A DNA stretch of 55,063 bases from Planctomycetota bacterium (GCA_003696625.1 RFGR01000051.1:1-55063), one strand, 5' to 3'; positions 45,516 through 54,887 are shown, numbered from the stretch's first letter. Notes: generated by a model from the sequence alone, not told the origin. Translations and numbers: made by a program.

Positions 45516-46501
45516 CGCCGGCGGGTGCCGAGGAAGCGGGTCAGCTCGAGGAGGGCCTCCCGAGCTGGGTGGGCGGGCAGCGGCGCCAGGGCGCCGGCGG
45601 CTTCGTCAAGGAGACGCATGGCTTCGCTCTTGGTGGCTTCGATCTCTTCCCGGAGAGGATCGGCGAACTCGCCGCGGAACAGGACGGAACGGTCGGCACC
45701 GGAACCGAAGGCCTGCCCGAGGCGCCGCCGTTCCGGACCCGTAAGACGGTCCCGCAGCCGGATCAAGGGCAGGGTCATCTTCCCCCGCGCCCAATCCGTG
45801 CCGAGCGACTTCCCGGTCCGCTCCTCGTCGCCCTCGAGATCGAGGACGTCGTCGATGATCTGAAAGGCCCGGCCGGCGAGGAGACCGTGCCGGCCGGCGG
45901 CGGCCGCGAGGTCGCCGCCGGCGCCGGCGTAGTGGGCCGCGAGGAAGCCGCCGGCCTGGTAGAGGGCGGCGGTCTTGCCGTCGATCTGGGCCAGGTAGTC
46001 CTCCTCGGTCAGCTCGAAGTCGCCGCGGGTGAGGTTCTGGTGGATCTCGCCGCGGCAGACCCGCCCGGTGGCCCGGGCCAGGACCCGGGAGCAGGTCGGG
46101 TCGTCCAGCTCGGTGCTGCGCTGGAAGGCCCGGGCGTAGATCCAATCCCCGAGCAGGACGGCGGTGTGGCTCCCCCACTCCAGGTGGACGCAGGCCAGGC
46201 CGCGACGCTGCTCGGCCTCGTCCAGGAGGTCGTCGTGGACCAGGGTGGCGGCGTGGATCATCTCGATGATCCCGGCCACGGCGATGTGGGCCTCGGTCAG
46301 GCCGCCGCAGGCGCTGCCGACCAGAAGAACCTGGGCGGCGCGGATCCGCTTGCCGCGGAAGCGGGCGGCGTGGGCCAGCAGCGGGGCGAGGGCCGGGTGG
46401 TCCGGCTCGAACTGGCGGTCGAGCCATCGATCCACCCGGGCCAGCTCAGGCCGGATCCTGCTCAGGATGGACTCCAGGGTCGGGCTGGGGGTCTCGGGCA
46501 A
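45512..46501 (-). CDS. ispB: Polyprenyl diphosphate synthase (IspB/HepT type)
   Basis: trans-Isoprenyl diphosphate synthase that makes the side chain of menaquinone or carrier lipid. The 329 residues carry FRGKRIRAAQVLL, the first Asp-rich motif in LVHDDLLDEAEQRRG, QIDGKTAALYQAGG, the second motif QIIDDVLDLEGD, then TGKSLGTDWARGKMTLPLIRL. The start in the track is a TTG (46501); a GTG at 46435 is possible, but the TTG preserves the helical N-terminus usual in the family. It overlaps the mobA 3' end by 56 bases. Together with ubiA, ubiX and ubiE at 21194-24103, it suits menaquinone synthesis. Confidence 0.92.
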   Translation of the reverse strand: MPETPSPTLESILSRIRPELARVDRWLDRQFEPDHPALAPLLAHAARFRGKRIRAAQVLLVGSACGGLTEAHIAVAGIIEMIHAATLVHDDLLDEAEQRRGLACVHLEWGSHTAVLLGDWIYARAFQRSTELDDPTCSRVLARATGRVCRGEIHQNLTRGDFELTEEDYLAQIDGKTAALYQAGGFLAAHYAGAGGDLAAAAGRHGLLAGRAFQIIDDVLDLEGDEERTGKSLGTDWARGKMTLPLIRLRDRLTGPERRRLGQAFGSGADRSVLFRGEFADPLREEIEATKSEAMRLLDEAAGALAPLPAHPAREALLELTRFLGTRRR

Positions 46502-47117
46502 GGTCGGGGTCGTCCGGGCCGGGAAGGGGCGAGCCGGTCAGACCGCGCCAGTCCGCCGGTTCGTTCAGGTTGCGCAGCGCCGCGCGCATCTTAGCCTCGT
46601 CCGGCAGCGGCCAGGCCCGGTGCGGGATCTCGGCCAGGATCCGCTGCAGAGCCCGCTGGCCGGAGCGCAGCCGAGCGGCCAACTCCTCGGCCAGGGCCGC
46701 CGGCCAGACCGCAGCCAGCGGCTCCAGGCCGCGCGGACCGCGCGGGACGCAGGGACGGTCCGGATCGACCAGGGCGGCCCGCTGGAGCCAGCGGATGAAG
46801 GCCTCGTCCATGCCGGGCAGGTCCCCGGCCAGGACGACGACCGGGCCCTCGCCGGCCGCGGCCAGCGCCGCCGCCAGGCCGGCCAGCGGCCCGGCCCCGG
46901 GCATCAGGTCGGCGATGACCTGGAAGCCGGGCAGCCCGAGATCCGGGCCGGCGCAGAGCAAGCGGTCGCAGGTCGCCGCCAGGGCCGCCGCCGGCGCGTC
47001 CACCACCCGCCGTCCGCGCCAGGGCAGGAGCAGCTTGTTCCGGCCCATCCGGCGGGAGGCGCCGCCGGCGATCAGGGCGCCGCACCAGCGCCGGACGCCG
47101 GCGTCCGGCGGCCTCAC
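46446..47117 (-). CDS. mobA: Molybdenum cofactor guanylyltransferase
   Basis: Attaches GMP to molybdopterin. The 223-residue protein has the nucleotide loop [42 protein letters not shown] and [16 protein letters not shown] (metal Asp), then [13 protein letters not shown], the usual C-terminal block. The GTG start at 47117 is fixed by GTGA with tatA; the track frame to 48023 is a shadow. About 25 extra C-terminal residues, rich in Pro and Asp, overlap the polyprenyl synthase start. Pairing with tatA is sensible because Mo-enzymes are common Tat substrates. Confidence 0.9.
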   Translation of the reverse strand: MRPPDAGVRRWCGALIAGGASRRMGRNKLLLPWRGRRVVDAPAAALAATCDRLLCAGPDLGLPGFQVIADLMPGAGPLAGLAAALAAAGEGPVVVLAGDLPGMDEAFIRWLQRAALVDPDRPCVPRGPRGLEPLAAVWPAALAEELAARLRSGQRALQRILAEIPHRAWPLPDEAKMRAALRNLNEPADWRGLTGSPLPGPDDPDLARDPQPDPGVHPEQDPA

Positions 47118-47377
47118 TCGTCGCCGCCGGCGGGAATCTCCTTCTTCTTCGCCGCCTCCTCCTCGTCGTCCTTCTCGCCTTCGCGCAGCCCTTTCTTGAA
47201 CTCGCTGATTCCCGAACCCATGCCGCGCATGAGCTCGGGCAGCTTGCGGCCTCCGAACAGCAGCAGCAGGACGGCGGCGATGATCAGGATCTCCGGCCCG
47301 CCGAACCCGCCGGTGACGCAGGCAGGCAGGAGGAGCGCGACGAGCAGAGCGATCAGGAGCGGGGAACGGGGCGACAT
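47114..47377 (-). CDS. tatA: Tat translocase subunit TatA/E-like with N-terminal extension
   Basis: Pore-forming-type subunit of twin-arginine export. The TatA core is clear: [38 protein letters not shown], followed by a charged tail ([13 protein letters not shown]). Unlike usual TatA, which opens right at this helix, the only ATG gives 28 more residues, [20 protein letters not shown], a second hydrophobic stretch ending in a lipobox-like LLPAC. No in-frame ATG, GTG or TTG lies nearer the core, so the extension is real unless CTG is used. It overlaps mobA by GTGA. tatC is not in the window. Confidence 0.9.
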   Translation of the reverse strand: MSPRSPLLIALLVALLLPACVTGGFGGPEILIIAAVLLLLFGGRKLPELMRGMGSGISEFKKGLREGEKDDEEEAAKKKEIPAGGDE

Positions 47378-47395
47378 GGCGGATCCAGGACGGCA

Positions 47396-48067
47396 TTATG
47401 CCGTGGCGGCGGCCGGGGACGGCGGTGGAAGCGGAGGCGGCCCGGCGAGGACCGCCCGCAGGTGGTCCTTCCGCCCGGCTCGCCGGCGACGTTCGACCCG
47501 CCAGCCGGCTTCGGCCAGCCGGTCGCGGACGACGCGGGCGCAGGTGTAGGTGGTCAACACCGCCCCCGGAGCGGCCGCCCGGGCCAGGGCCGGCGCGAGG
47601 CCCGGCCGCCAGTCCTCGGGGTGGGCGCCGGGGGAGAAGAGATCGAGGAAGATCCAGTCGGCGCCGAAGCCCGGCGGCAGCCCCTCCGGGGCCGCCGCCG
47701 GCCGCACCTCGCCGCTCCAGGGCCGGTCGGGCAGCCGCCAGGGCCCGGGCGGCCGCCCCCACCAGGGCGCCGGCAGCTCCGCCGGCCGTTCCGGCCAAGG
47801 GACGAGCAGGCCGGGGTTCGGCTCGAGGCCGAGGGCCTGGACCTCGCCGGCGAAGCCGGCGCGGGCGAGCTCGGCCAGGGCGCAGGCGGTGTTCAAGCCG
47901 CGGCCGAAGCCGACCTCCAGGATGCGCAGCCGCTCCCGGCCGGCGGCCGGACGGGCCTCGGCGGCCGGCCGCACGAACACCTCCCGGGCCTCCGCCAGCG
48001 GATCGCGGACGTCGTGCGCCCACTCCCCGCTCCGCGGGTGCCGGTAGCTGAGCGGATGGCCGGTCAG
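47396..48067 (-). CDS. MnmD/MnmC-type tRNA methyltransferase domain protein
   Basis: SAM-dependent methyltransferase of the MnmC N-domain family, which methylates the 5-aminomethyl group of wobble uridine. About 223 residues; the C-terminal oxidase domain of fused MnmC is absent, as in single-domain MnmD. Conserved parts: [13 protein letters not shown], the SAM loop [35 protein letters not shown] and [15 protein letters not shown] with GRKDHLRAV. No ATG, GTG or TTG exists before the conserved [15 protein letters not shown], so I place the start at a CTG (48067) that shares CTGA with the sucD stop. The track frame to 49003 is a shadow of sucD. Confidence 0.8.
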   Translation of the reverse strand: MTGHPLSYRHPRSGEWAHDVRDPLAEAREVFVRPAAEARPAAGRERLRILEVGFGRGLNTACALAELARAGFAGEVQALGLEPNPGLLVPWPERPAELPAPWWGRPPGPWRLPDRPWSGEVRPAAAPEGLPPGFGADWIFLDLFSPGAHPEDWRPGLAPALARAAAPGAVLTTYTCARVVRDRLAEAGWRVERRRRAGRKDHLRAVLAGPPPLPPPSPAAATA

Positions 48068-48957
48068 AGGCCGCGTTCGGCCCGCAGCTCGACCAGGGTC
48101 CGGCCGAGGGCGGAGGGGTTGGGGGCGATGCGGACCCCGGCTTCCTCGAGCGCGGCGATCTTGGCGTCGGCCGTGCCGCTGCCGCCGGAGATGATCGCGC
48201 CGGCGTGCCCCATGCGCTTGCCGGGCGGGGCGGTGCGGCCGGCGATGAAGCCGACCACCGGCTTGCGGACGTGTTCCTTGATGAAAGCCGCCGCCTGCTC
48301 CTCGGCCGAGCCGCCGATCTCGCCGATCATCACGATCGAGTCGGTCTCCGGATCCTCCTCGAAGGCGCGCAGGACGTCGAGGAAGTTCGTGCCCGGCAAC
48401 GGGTCGCCGCCGATCCCGACGCAGGTGGACTGGCCGAGGCCCTCGTTCGTGACCTGCCAGACCGCCTCGTAGGTGAGCGTGCCCGAGCGGCTGACGATGC
48501 CGACGCTGCCCTTCCGATGGATGTAGGCCGGCATGATGCCGATCTTGCAGCCCTTGCCGTCGGCGCCCGGGGTGATCACCCCCGGACAGTTCGGCCCGAC
48601 CACCCGGGTCCCGGTGCCGCGCAGGGCTTGATGGACCCGGGCCATGTCCAGGACCGGGATGCCCTCGGTGATGCAGACGACCGTGCGCAGACCGGCGTCG
48701 GCCGCTTCGAGGATGCCGTCGGCGGCGAAGGGGGCCGGCACGTAGATCACCGAGGCCTCGGCCCCGGTCGCCTCGACCGCCTCGGCGACGGTGTCGAAGA
48801 CCGGCAGGCCGAGGTGGGTGGTGCCGCCCTTGCCGGGAGTGACGCCGCCGACGATCCGAGTGCCGTAGGCCAGGGCCTGCTCGCTGTGGAAGGTGCCGTT
48901 GCGGCCGGTGAAGCCCTGGACCAGGACCTTGGTGTCCTCGTGGATGAAGATGGCCAT
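48064..48957 (-). CDS. sucD: Succinyl-CoA ligase alpha subunit
   Basis: TCA-cycle subunit with the phosphohistidine and CoA site. The 297 residues show [49 protein letters not shown], the CoA site [27 protein letters not shown] and the phosphohistidine loop [16 protein letters not shown]. It follows sucC with a 20-base gap containing AGGAG about nine bases before the ATG, one of the few clear Shine-Dalgarno sequences here. Its stop overlaps the mnmD-like gene by CTGA. Confidence 0.98.
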   Translation of the reverse strand: MAIFIHEDTKVLVQGFTGRNGTFHSEQALAYGTRIVGGVTPGKGGTTHLGLPVFDTVAEAVEATGAEASVIYVPAPFAADGILEAADAGLRTVVCITEGIPVLDMARVHQALRGTGTRVVGPNCPGVITPGADGKGCKIGIMPAYIHRKGSVGIVSRSGTLTYEAVWQVTNEGLGQSTCVGIGGDPLPGTNFLDVLRAFEEDPETDSIVMIGEIGGSAEEQAAAFIKEHVRKPVVGFIAGRTAPPGKRMGHAGAIISGGSGTADAKIAALEEAGVRIAPNPSALGRTLVELRAERGL

Positions 48958-48977
48958 CTCTCGATTCTCCTCGCGCT

Positions 48978-50147
<1,170 letters not shown>

Positions 50148-50176
50148 CGGTTCTGCCGGCCGCGGCCGGATCCCCC

Positions 50177-50182
50177 AGGATA
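50177..50182 (-). promoter_or_regulatory. Candidate -10 element for the sucC operon
   Basis: The minus strand reads TATCCT (4/6 match) 29 bases before the sucC ATG. It gives a leader of roughly 20 bases; no obvious Shine-Dalgarno sequence is present. Confidence 0.35.
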
Positions 50183-50211
50183 GATTCCTCCCCAGGCCGC
50201 GGAAAGGGTGG

Positions 50212-50217
50212 CATACT
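50212..50217 (+). promoter_or_regulatory. Candidate extended -10 for the 50277 gene
   Basis: CATACT is preceded by TGG, so TGGCATACT resembles an extended -10. It predicts a leader of about 50 bases containing AGGAAG, a ribosome binding site eight bases before the ATG at 50277. Confidence 0.4.
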
Positions 50218-50276
50218 GGAGATTCCTGGGAACCCCTCCGGTCCGCCGGCCGTCATCCCCCTCAGGAAGCATCCCC

Positions 50277-51110
50277 ATGGAGTTCGCCTCCGCCCCCGTC
50301 CGACCCGGTTTCGTCCTCCTCTGGATCGCAGCCGTCACCGGCTCCTCTTTCTTCGTCCTCGACTGGATGTGCCCGGACCGACCCGCCCGGGAGGCGAACG
50401 CGGTGCCGGGCCGCGAGGCGGGCGCGGCCCCGACTTCGACCCTGCGACCGGCCGACGCCTCGCCGGTGCTCGGCACCGTCGCGCCACTGACCTCCGGCGA
50501 TCCGCTCGCGGACGTCGCCCGCGCCGCCCCGGCGGCCGAGGAGGTCGAGGCCGACCCGGTTTCCGCCGAGCCGCCGCCGGCCGAGCCGACCGGAACGGCG
50601 GCCGAGCCCGTACCGGCGCCGTTCCTCCACTCCTTCCGCGCCGGCGGCGACCTCTTCCTGCTTCCCTCCGCCACGCCGATCCGGACCGGCGCGCCGATTC
50701 TCAGTGCCTCGGTCGGCGACGAGGACGCCGACGAGGACGAACTCAGCCGGCTCGAGGTCTCGCGGCTCGAACGCGGCCGTTACCTGCTCCGCCTTCTCTT
50801 GGCCCGCCTCGGCTCCCTGGCACCGGGCGAGGTGCCGGCCGAGCTGGCCGACCTGCTGCCGGAGTCGGTCAAACACCGCCTGGCTCGGGCCGGCCACACC
50901 CATTCGTTCGGCGGCGGCGAACCCGGCACCGGCGAGAGCCTGAGCGGCGGCGCCGGCCGCGGTCTCCGCCAACACCTGCGGCGGCGCGGCGACCGGAGCG
51001 ACCTCGTCGGGCGGGGTCGCCGGAAGCTGGAGGTTCTGCTCGACGAAGAGGAGTTCCACCAGCTCCGGGCCCGGCTCTTGCGTGCGGCCCGGAACCGCAG
51101 CCGCGGCTGA
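50277..51110 (+). CDS. Single-pass membrane protein of unknown function
   Basis: A 277-residue protein. One transmembrane or signal-anchor segment (GFVLLWIAAVTGSSFFVLDWM, about 11-31) precedes an acidic Pro/Ala-rich linker (about 35-115) and a C-terminal part with mixed charge: LSRLEVSRLERGRYLLRLLLARLG, then a Gly-rich loop (FGGGEPGTGESLSGGAGRG) and a basic helix (KLEVLLDEEEFHQLRARLLRAARNR). The ATG at 50277 is preceded by AGGAAG and gives a better N-terminus than the track start at 50208. It is divergent from sucC and converges with rpmH. I recognise no family; an envelope role is only a guess. Confidence 0.68.
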   Translation: MEFASAPVRPGFVLLWIAAVTGSSFFVLDWMCPDRPAREANAVPGREAGAAPTSTLRPADASPVLGTVAPLTSGDPLADVARAAPAAEEVEADPVSAEPPPAEPTGTAAEPVPAPFLHSFRAGGDLFLLPSATPIRTGAPILSASVGDEDADEDELSRLEVSRLERGRYLLRLLLARLGSLAPGEVPAELADLLPESVKHRLARAGHTHSFGGGEPGTGESLSGGAGRGLRQHLRRRGDRSDLVGRGRRKLEVLLDEEEFHQLRARLLRAARNRSRG

Positions 51111-51161
51111 TTCGCTCGGGGCCTCCGCCCTCGCGGCCGAGGCCGGGTGCTTCCGCGCCGC

Positions 51162-51302
51162 TCAGCCGACCACGAACTTGCCGTGCTTCCGCCGCTTGTT
51201 GCGGATGATGCGGCGGCCGGCCGCCGTCTTGGAGCGGGTGCGGAAGCCGCTCAGGCGGACCTTGCGGTTCGAGTTGCGGATCTTCTTCTTGCGGCCTTTC
51301 AC
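51162..51302 (-). CDS. rpmH: 50S ribosomal protein bL34 (not in the ORF track)
   Basis: A 46-residue, very basic protein read directly from the minus strand. The stretch RLSGFRTRSKTAAGRRII fits the bL34 signature (HGFRxRMxTxxGRxVL), and the lysine/arginine-rich N-terminus fits too; the usual C-terminal RRRAKGRxRL is RNKRRKHGKFVV here. Length equals that of bL34 (44-46). The GTG start shares GTGA with the pyk stop, so it is translated from the mdh-pyk transcript. bL34 normally sits beside rnpA near dnaA; neither is here. Another short basic protein cannot be fully excluded. Confidence 0.78.
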   Translation of the reverse strand: MKGRKKKIRNSNRKVRLSGFRTRSKTAAGRRIIRNKRRKHGKFVVG

Positions 51303-52771
51303 GGTTCTCTGCGCTGGCCGCCGCCGGCCCCGGCGAGTTCGTCGAGGCGCAGCAGGCGGAGGGTGTTCGTGGCGCCGGTGCGGCTGAAGGCGCCGGTGAG
51401 CGCGGCCACCAGGTCGCCCGGACGGAGCCAGGAGGCGCGCGCGAGGGCTTCCGCCGCGTGCCGGTGCATCTGCCGGACGGTTCGGAAGCGGCGGATCAGG
51501 GCCGGACGGACCCCCCAGTAGAGGGCCATCCGGTGGAAGGAGCGTTCGTCCGCGGTGAGGCCGACCAGGGGCCGGCCGCTGCGGAAGGAACTGGCCAGTC
51601 TAGCGGTGCGCCCGGTCTCGGTAAAGGCGAGGATCGCCCGCGCCCCGGCCTCGCGGGCGGCGGCGATGGCAGCGTGGACCGTCGCCGCCTCGATCGGACT
51701 GGAGGACAGGGCCGCCCGGCCGGGCCGCGGCGGCGGCTCCCGGCGGCCTCGGAACAGCCGGGCCTCCGTCCGCCGAACGATCCGGTCCATGGTCCGCGCC
51801 GCCCGCACCGGGTCGACCCCGACCGCGGTCTCGCCGCTGAGCATGACCGCGTCGGCGCCGTCGAGCACCGCGTTGGCGACGTCGGAGACCTCGGCCCGGG
51901 TCGGCTGCAGGGAATCGACCATGCTCTCGAGCATCTGGGTGGCGATGACCACCGGCACGGCGTGGTCCCGGCAGATCCGGATCAGATCCTTCTGGACCAG
52001 CGGCACCGCCTCGTGCCCGAGTTCGACCGCCAGGTCTCCCCGCGCCACCATGACCGCGTCGGCGGCGGCGACGATCGCCTCCGGGTGGCGCAGCGCTTCC
52101 GGAGTCTCGATCTTGGCCATCACCGGCGCCTCGAGGCCGGCCCGAGCCGCAGCCCGACGCAGCAGGTCGAGGTCGGCGGCGCGGCGGACGAAGCTGAGCG
52201 CCAGCCAGTCCACCCCGGCCGCGGCCGCCCAGGCCAGGTCCCGCCGGTCCCGGGCCGACAGGACCGGGGCTCGGATCTCGCTGTCCGGCAGATTGACGCC
52301 CTGGTGGGAGTCGATCGTGTCGCCGCGGACGACCCGACAGCGGAGGGCGCGGTCGCCCCGCTCCAGCACCTTCAGTTCGACCCGCCCGTCGCGCAGCAGC
52401 ACCCGCTGGCCCGGGCACAGATCCCGAAGCAGGCCGCGGTAGTCCACCGGCAGCGCGCCGCCGGCCGCGGCTCGGCCCGGCCGCAGCTCGACCCGTTCCC
52501 CCCGCCGGAGCCGCCGCGGTTCCGGCAGCCGGCCGAGCCGGATCCGCGGGCCGCGCAGATCGGCGAGGATCGCCACCGGCCGCTCCAGCCGACGGCGGAC
52601 GCGCCGGATCCGCCGGACCCAGCGGCTCCGCTCGGCCGGATCGCCGTGGCTCAGGTTGAGCCGGAAGGCGTCCACCCCGGCCCGGACCAGTTCCTCGATC
52701 CGGCGCTCGGACCCGCTGGCCGGGCCGAGGGTGGCGAGGATCCGGGTCCGGGCGGGGTGGCGTTCGAGCAT
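51299..52771 (-). CDS. pyk: Pyruvate kinase
   Basis: Last enzyme of glycolysis, making pyruvate and ATP from phosphoenolpyruvate, 490 residues. Seen: RTRILATLGPASGS, GVDAFRLNLSHGDPAER, AILADLRGPRIRLG (usually DTKGPEIR), the catalytic Lys in VMAKIETPEALRH, MVARGDLAVELG and VVIATQMLESMVDSLQPTRAEVSDVANAVLDGADAVMLSGE, split here across the barrel. The C-terminal domain (about 350-480) keeps AILAFTETGRTARLAS. It follows mdh by 19 bases that are mostly an inverted repeat, and overlaps rpmH by GTGA. Confidence 0.97.
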   Translation of the reverse strand: MLERHPARTRILATLGPASGSERRIEELVRAGVDAFRLNLSHGDPAERSRWVRRIRRVRRRLERPVAILADLRGPRIRLGRLPEPRRLRRGERVELRPGRAAAGGALPVDYRGLLRDLCPGQRVLLRDGRVELKVLERGDRALRCRVVRGDTIDSHQGVNLPDSEIRAPVLSARDRRDLAWAAAAGVDWLALSFVRRAADLDLLRRAAARAGLEAPVMAKIETPEALRHPEAIVAAADAVMVARGDLAVELGHEAVPLVQKDLIRICRDHAVPVVIATQMLESMVDSLQPTRAEVSDVANAVLDGADAVMLSGETAVGVDPVRAARTMDRIVRRTEARLFRGRREPPPRPGRAALSSSPIEAATVHAAIAAAREAGARAILAFTETGRTARLASSFRSGRPLVGLTADERSFHRMALYWGVRPALIRRFRTVRQMHRHAAEALARASWLRPGDLVAALTGAFSRTGATNTLRLLRLDELAGAGGGQRREP

Positions 52772-52786
52772 CGGCCCGGCGGGCCG
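52772..52786. repeat. Short hairpin filling the mdh-pyk gap
   Basis: A 6-bp inverted repeat (cggccc / gggccg) with a 3-base loop lies directly before the pyk start codon, within the 19-base gap after mdh. It could affect pyk translation or mRNA processing. Short GC-rich repeats arise easily here, so weight is low. Confidence 0.3.
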
Positions 52787-52790
52787 GAGG

Positions 52791-53729
52791 TCAGAGCAGG
52801 CCCTTCTCGCGCAGGGTCTCGAGGTCCTTGCGGACCGCGGCCGCCGAGCGCTGGAGGGACGCGGAGTCGGCCTCGGACAGCTCGAGCTCGACGACCCGCT
52901 CGACCCCGTTGGCGCCGAGCACGCAGGGCACGCCCATGAAGATGTCCTCGAGCCCGTACTGGCCCTGCAGGTAGGCGGCGCAAGGGATCAGCCGCTTCTC
53001 GTCGCGCAGGATCGCCTTGGCCATCGCCACGGCGCCGGCCGACGGCGCGTAGAAGGCGGAGCCGGTCTTGAGCAGAGCGACGATCTCGCCGCCGCCCTTC
53101 TTGGTGCGCTCGTTGATCGCGGTGATCTTCTCTTCCGACAGCAGCGCGGTGACCGAGACCCCGTTCAGGGTCGAGAAGGCCGGCATCGGCACCATCGAGT
53201 CGCCGTGGCCGCCGAGCACCATGCAGCGGGCGTCGGCGACGCCGCCGCCGAGCTGTTCGCTGATGAAGAAGCTCATCCGGGCCGAGTCGAGCGCGCCGGC
53301 CATCCCGACGACCCGGTTCTTCGCGAAGCCGAGCCGGGCCGCCATCAGGTAGACCATCGTGTCGAGCGGGTTGGAGACCACGATCACCCGCGCCTCGGGC
53401 GAGCCTTCGGCGACGTAGCCGGCGACCGCGTTGACGATCTTGCCGTTCACCTCGAGCAGATCGCTCCGGTCCATGCCCGGCTTGCGCGGCATGCCCGCGG
53501 TCATGATCACGAGGTCCGAGCCGTGGGTGTCGGCGGGATCGTTGGTGCCGACCACCCGGGCCTGGTAGCCCTCGATGGCGGCGGCCTCGTTCAGGTCGAG
53601 GGCGAGGCCCTGCGGCCGACCCTCGATGACGTCGATCAGGACGATCTCCTCGGCCAGTTCCTTCTCGGCGAGGCGCTGGGCGCAGGTCATGCCGACGAAT
53701 CCGGCGCCGACCACGGTGACTCGTGTCAT
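52791..53729 (-). CDS. mdh: Malate dehydrogenase (LDH-like type)
   Basis: NAD-dependent oxidation of malate to oxaloacetate, 312 residues. NAD fold: TRVTVVGAGFVGMTCAQRLA with acidic IVLIDVIEG; substrate loop TAGMPRKPGMDRSDLL (Arg that separates malate from lactate enzymes); VVSNPLDTMVYLM; catalytic His in MVLGGHGDSMVPM. The length and the GMPRKPG loop fit type 3 MDH of many bacteria. A good ribosome binding site (GGAGAGAG) lies about eight bases before the ATG, and TAGGAT lies further upstream. First gene of mdh-pyk-rpmH; sucCD are close by, so three TCA/glycolysis steps cluster here. Confidence 0.97.
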   Translation of the reverse strand: MTRVTVVGAGFVGMTCAQRLAEKELAEEIVLIDVIEGRPQGLALDLNEAAAIEGYQARVVGTNDPADTHGSDLVIMTAGMPRKPGMDRSDLLEVNGKIVNAVAGYVAEGSPEARVIVVSNPLDTMVYLMAARLGFAKNRVVGMAGALDSARMSFFISEQLGGGVADARCMVLGGHGDSMVPMPAFSTLNGVSVTALLSEEKITAINERTKKGGGEIVALLKTGSAFYAPSAGAVAMAKAILRDEKRLIPCAAYLQGQYGLEDIFMGVPCVLGANGVERVVELELSEADSASLQRSAAAVRKDLETLREKGLL

Positions 53730-53800
53730 GGTTCTCTCTCCAGGCGGGTTCAGATCGGGGAGACCGGCCGTTCCTGGGCCGCAGGACGGGGCCGGAAGCT

Positions 53801-53835
53801 GCGGCGGGGCGGCAGATCCTAGCCCCTCCCGCCGC
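53801..53835 (-). terminator. Possible terminator of the HEAT gene around the mdh promoter
   Basis: An 8-bp perfect inverted repeat (gcggcggg / cccgccgc) lies 15 bases past the HEAT-protein stop. The minus-strand TAGGAT -10-like element of mdh is inside the loop, so a hairpin here could end one transcript where the next begins. No U-tract. Confidence 0.35.
53816..53821 (-). promoter_or_regulatory. Candidate -10 for mdh-pyk-rpmH
   Basis: The minus strand reads TAGGAT about 86 bases before the mdh ATG, giving a leader with a GGAGAGAG ribosome binding site. Unlike the leaderless-type elements elsewhere in the window. Confidence 0.38.
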
Positions 53836-53849
53836 CCGCGGCCAGGGTT

Positions 53850-54887
53850 TCAGCCGGCCAGGAAGGCGGCGCCGTTGGCCTCCCACCAGCTCTTCCACTG
53901 GCGATAGGCGGCCTCGCGGGCGGCCCGGGCCTGCTCCCCCTCCCCGTCGTGCTGGTAGCCGAAGTTCTGGCCGGTGATCCTGCGCAGGGAACGCACGGCC
54001 GCCTCCCGGACGAAGGCCACCTCGTCGAGCAGGGCCTCGATCAGGTGCGGCACGGCCGGCCGGGCGTCCCATTCGCCGAAGGTGTGGGCGGCGAGGAAGC
54101 GGGTGAACTCGTAGGGGTCGGCCAACAGCGGATAGAGATGAGGCAGCAGTCGCTCGTCCGGGATCGACGACAACTTTTCCAGAGCGCCGTAGCGGACCTC
54201 GGGATCCTCGTCCTGGAGCTTGCGGAGCAGGGCGGAGACCTCGCCGGAGAAGGTCTCCTCCTCGGCCGGGGGCGCGGCCGCGGCGAGGGCGGCGGTGGCG
54301 GCCTCGAGGGCCTGGATCCGGTCGCGCAGGCCGTCCAGGTTGGCGCGGTTGGAGCGCTGACGGTCCTCGACCACGGACAAGGTGGCCTCGACCCGACCGA
54401 AGCGCTGGGCCAGCTCGTCTTGGGCCGCAGCCAGGGGCGCCAAGGCCTCGAGGCCGGACTGGAGCCGGGCGAAGCCGCCCTCGACCGTTGCCGCCAGGTC
54501 CTCCTGCGCCCGGCGCAAGGTCAGGACCTCCTCCCGGACCAGGGACAGATCTTCGGCCAGCGCGGCGTCTCCGGCCGCGGCCCGCTCGCCGGCCTCGGCC
54601 ACCGCCCGGTCGAGCTCGCCGCGGGCCAAGTTCAAGCTCCCCTCCAGCTCGTCGCCGCTGACCTGGAGCTGCCACCACAGGAGCGCCGCCGCCGCCCAGC
54701 CGAGCAGCGCGGCGACCAGGGCGGCCCAGGCCAGGCCGCCGCCGGCGCGGCCGAGGCCGGCGCGGCCCAAGAGTTCCAGACAGTCCGGGCAGAGCAGCCG
54801 TTCCCCGGAGCGGGCGCAGGAGCCGTCCTGGACTTCCGCCAGGGGCACGGAGCGGTCGCAGAGGTTGCAGAAATGGACTTCGGCCAT
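53850..54887 (-). CDS. Membrane protein with Cys-rich zinc-ribbon-like head, coiled coil and HEAT repeats
   Basis: A 345-residue protein of mixed architecture. The head has Cys at 7, 10, 24, 33 and 36 (HFCNLCDRS..., LLCPDCLELL), a likely metal-binding ribbon on the cytoplasmic side. A membrane helix (LAWAALVAALLGWAAAALLWW, about 52-72) is followed by a long coiled coil (about 75-205). The C-terminal 130 residues have HEAT-type repeats (EVSALLRKLQDEDPEVRYGALEKL, VPHLIEALLDEVAFVREAAVRSL), then GQNFGYQHDGEGE and QWKSWWEANG, an ending I know from planctomycete HEAT proteins. Starts six bases after TATTCT. Probably an envelope scaffold; partner unknown. Confidence 0.82.
   Translation of the reverse strand: MAEVHFCNLCDRSVPLAEVQDGSCARSGERLLCPDCLELLGRAGLGRAGGGLAWAALVAALLGWAAAALLWWQLQVSGDELEGSLNLARGELDRAVAEAGERAAAGDAALAEDLSLVREEVLTLRRAQEDLAATVEGGFARLQSGLEALAPLAAAQDELAQRFGRVEATLSVVEDRQRSNRANLDGLRDRIQALEAATAALAAAAPPAEEETFSGEVSALLRKLQDEDPEVRYGALEKLSSIPDERLLPHLYPLLADPYEFTRFLAAHTFGEWDARPAVPHLIEALLDEVAFVREAAVRSLRRITGQNFGYQHDGEGEQARAAREAAYRQWKSWWEANGAAFLAG

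Noticed and set aside
51111-51161. Short inverted repeat between the 50277 gene and rpmH
   Set aside because: Only six base pairs with a long loop; not distinguishable from background.
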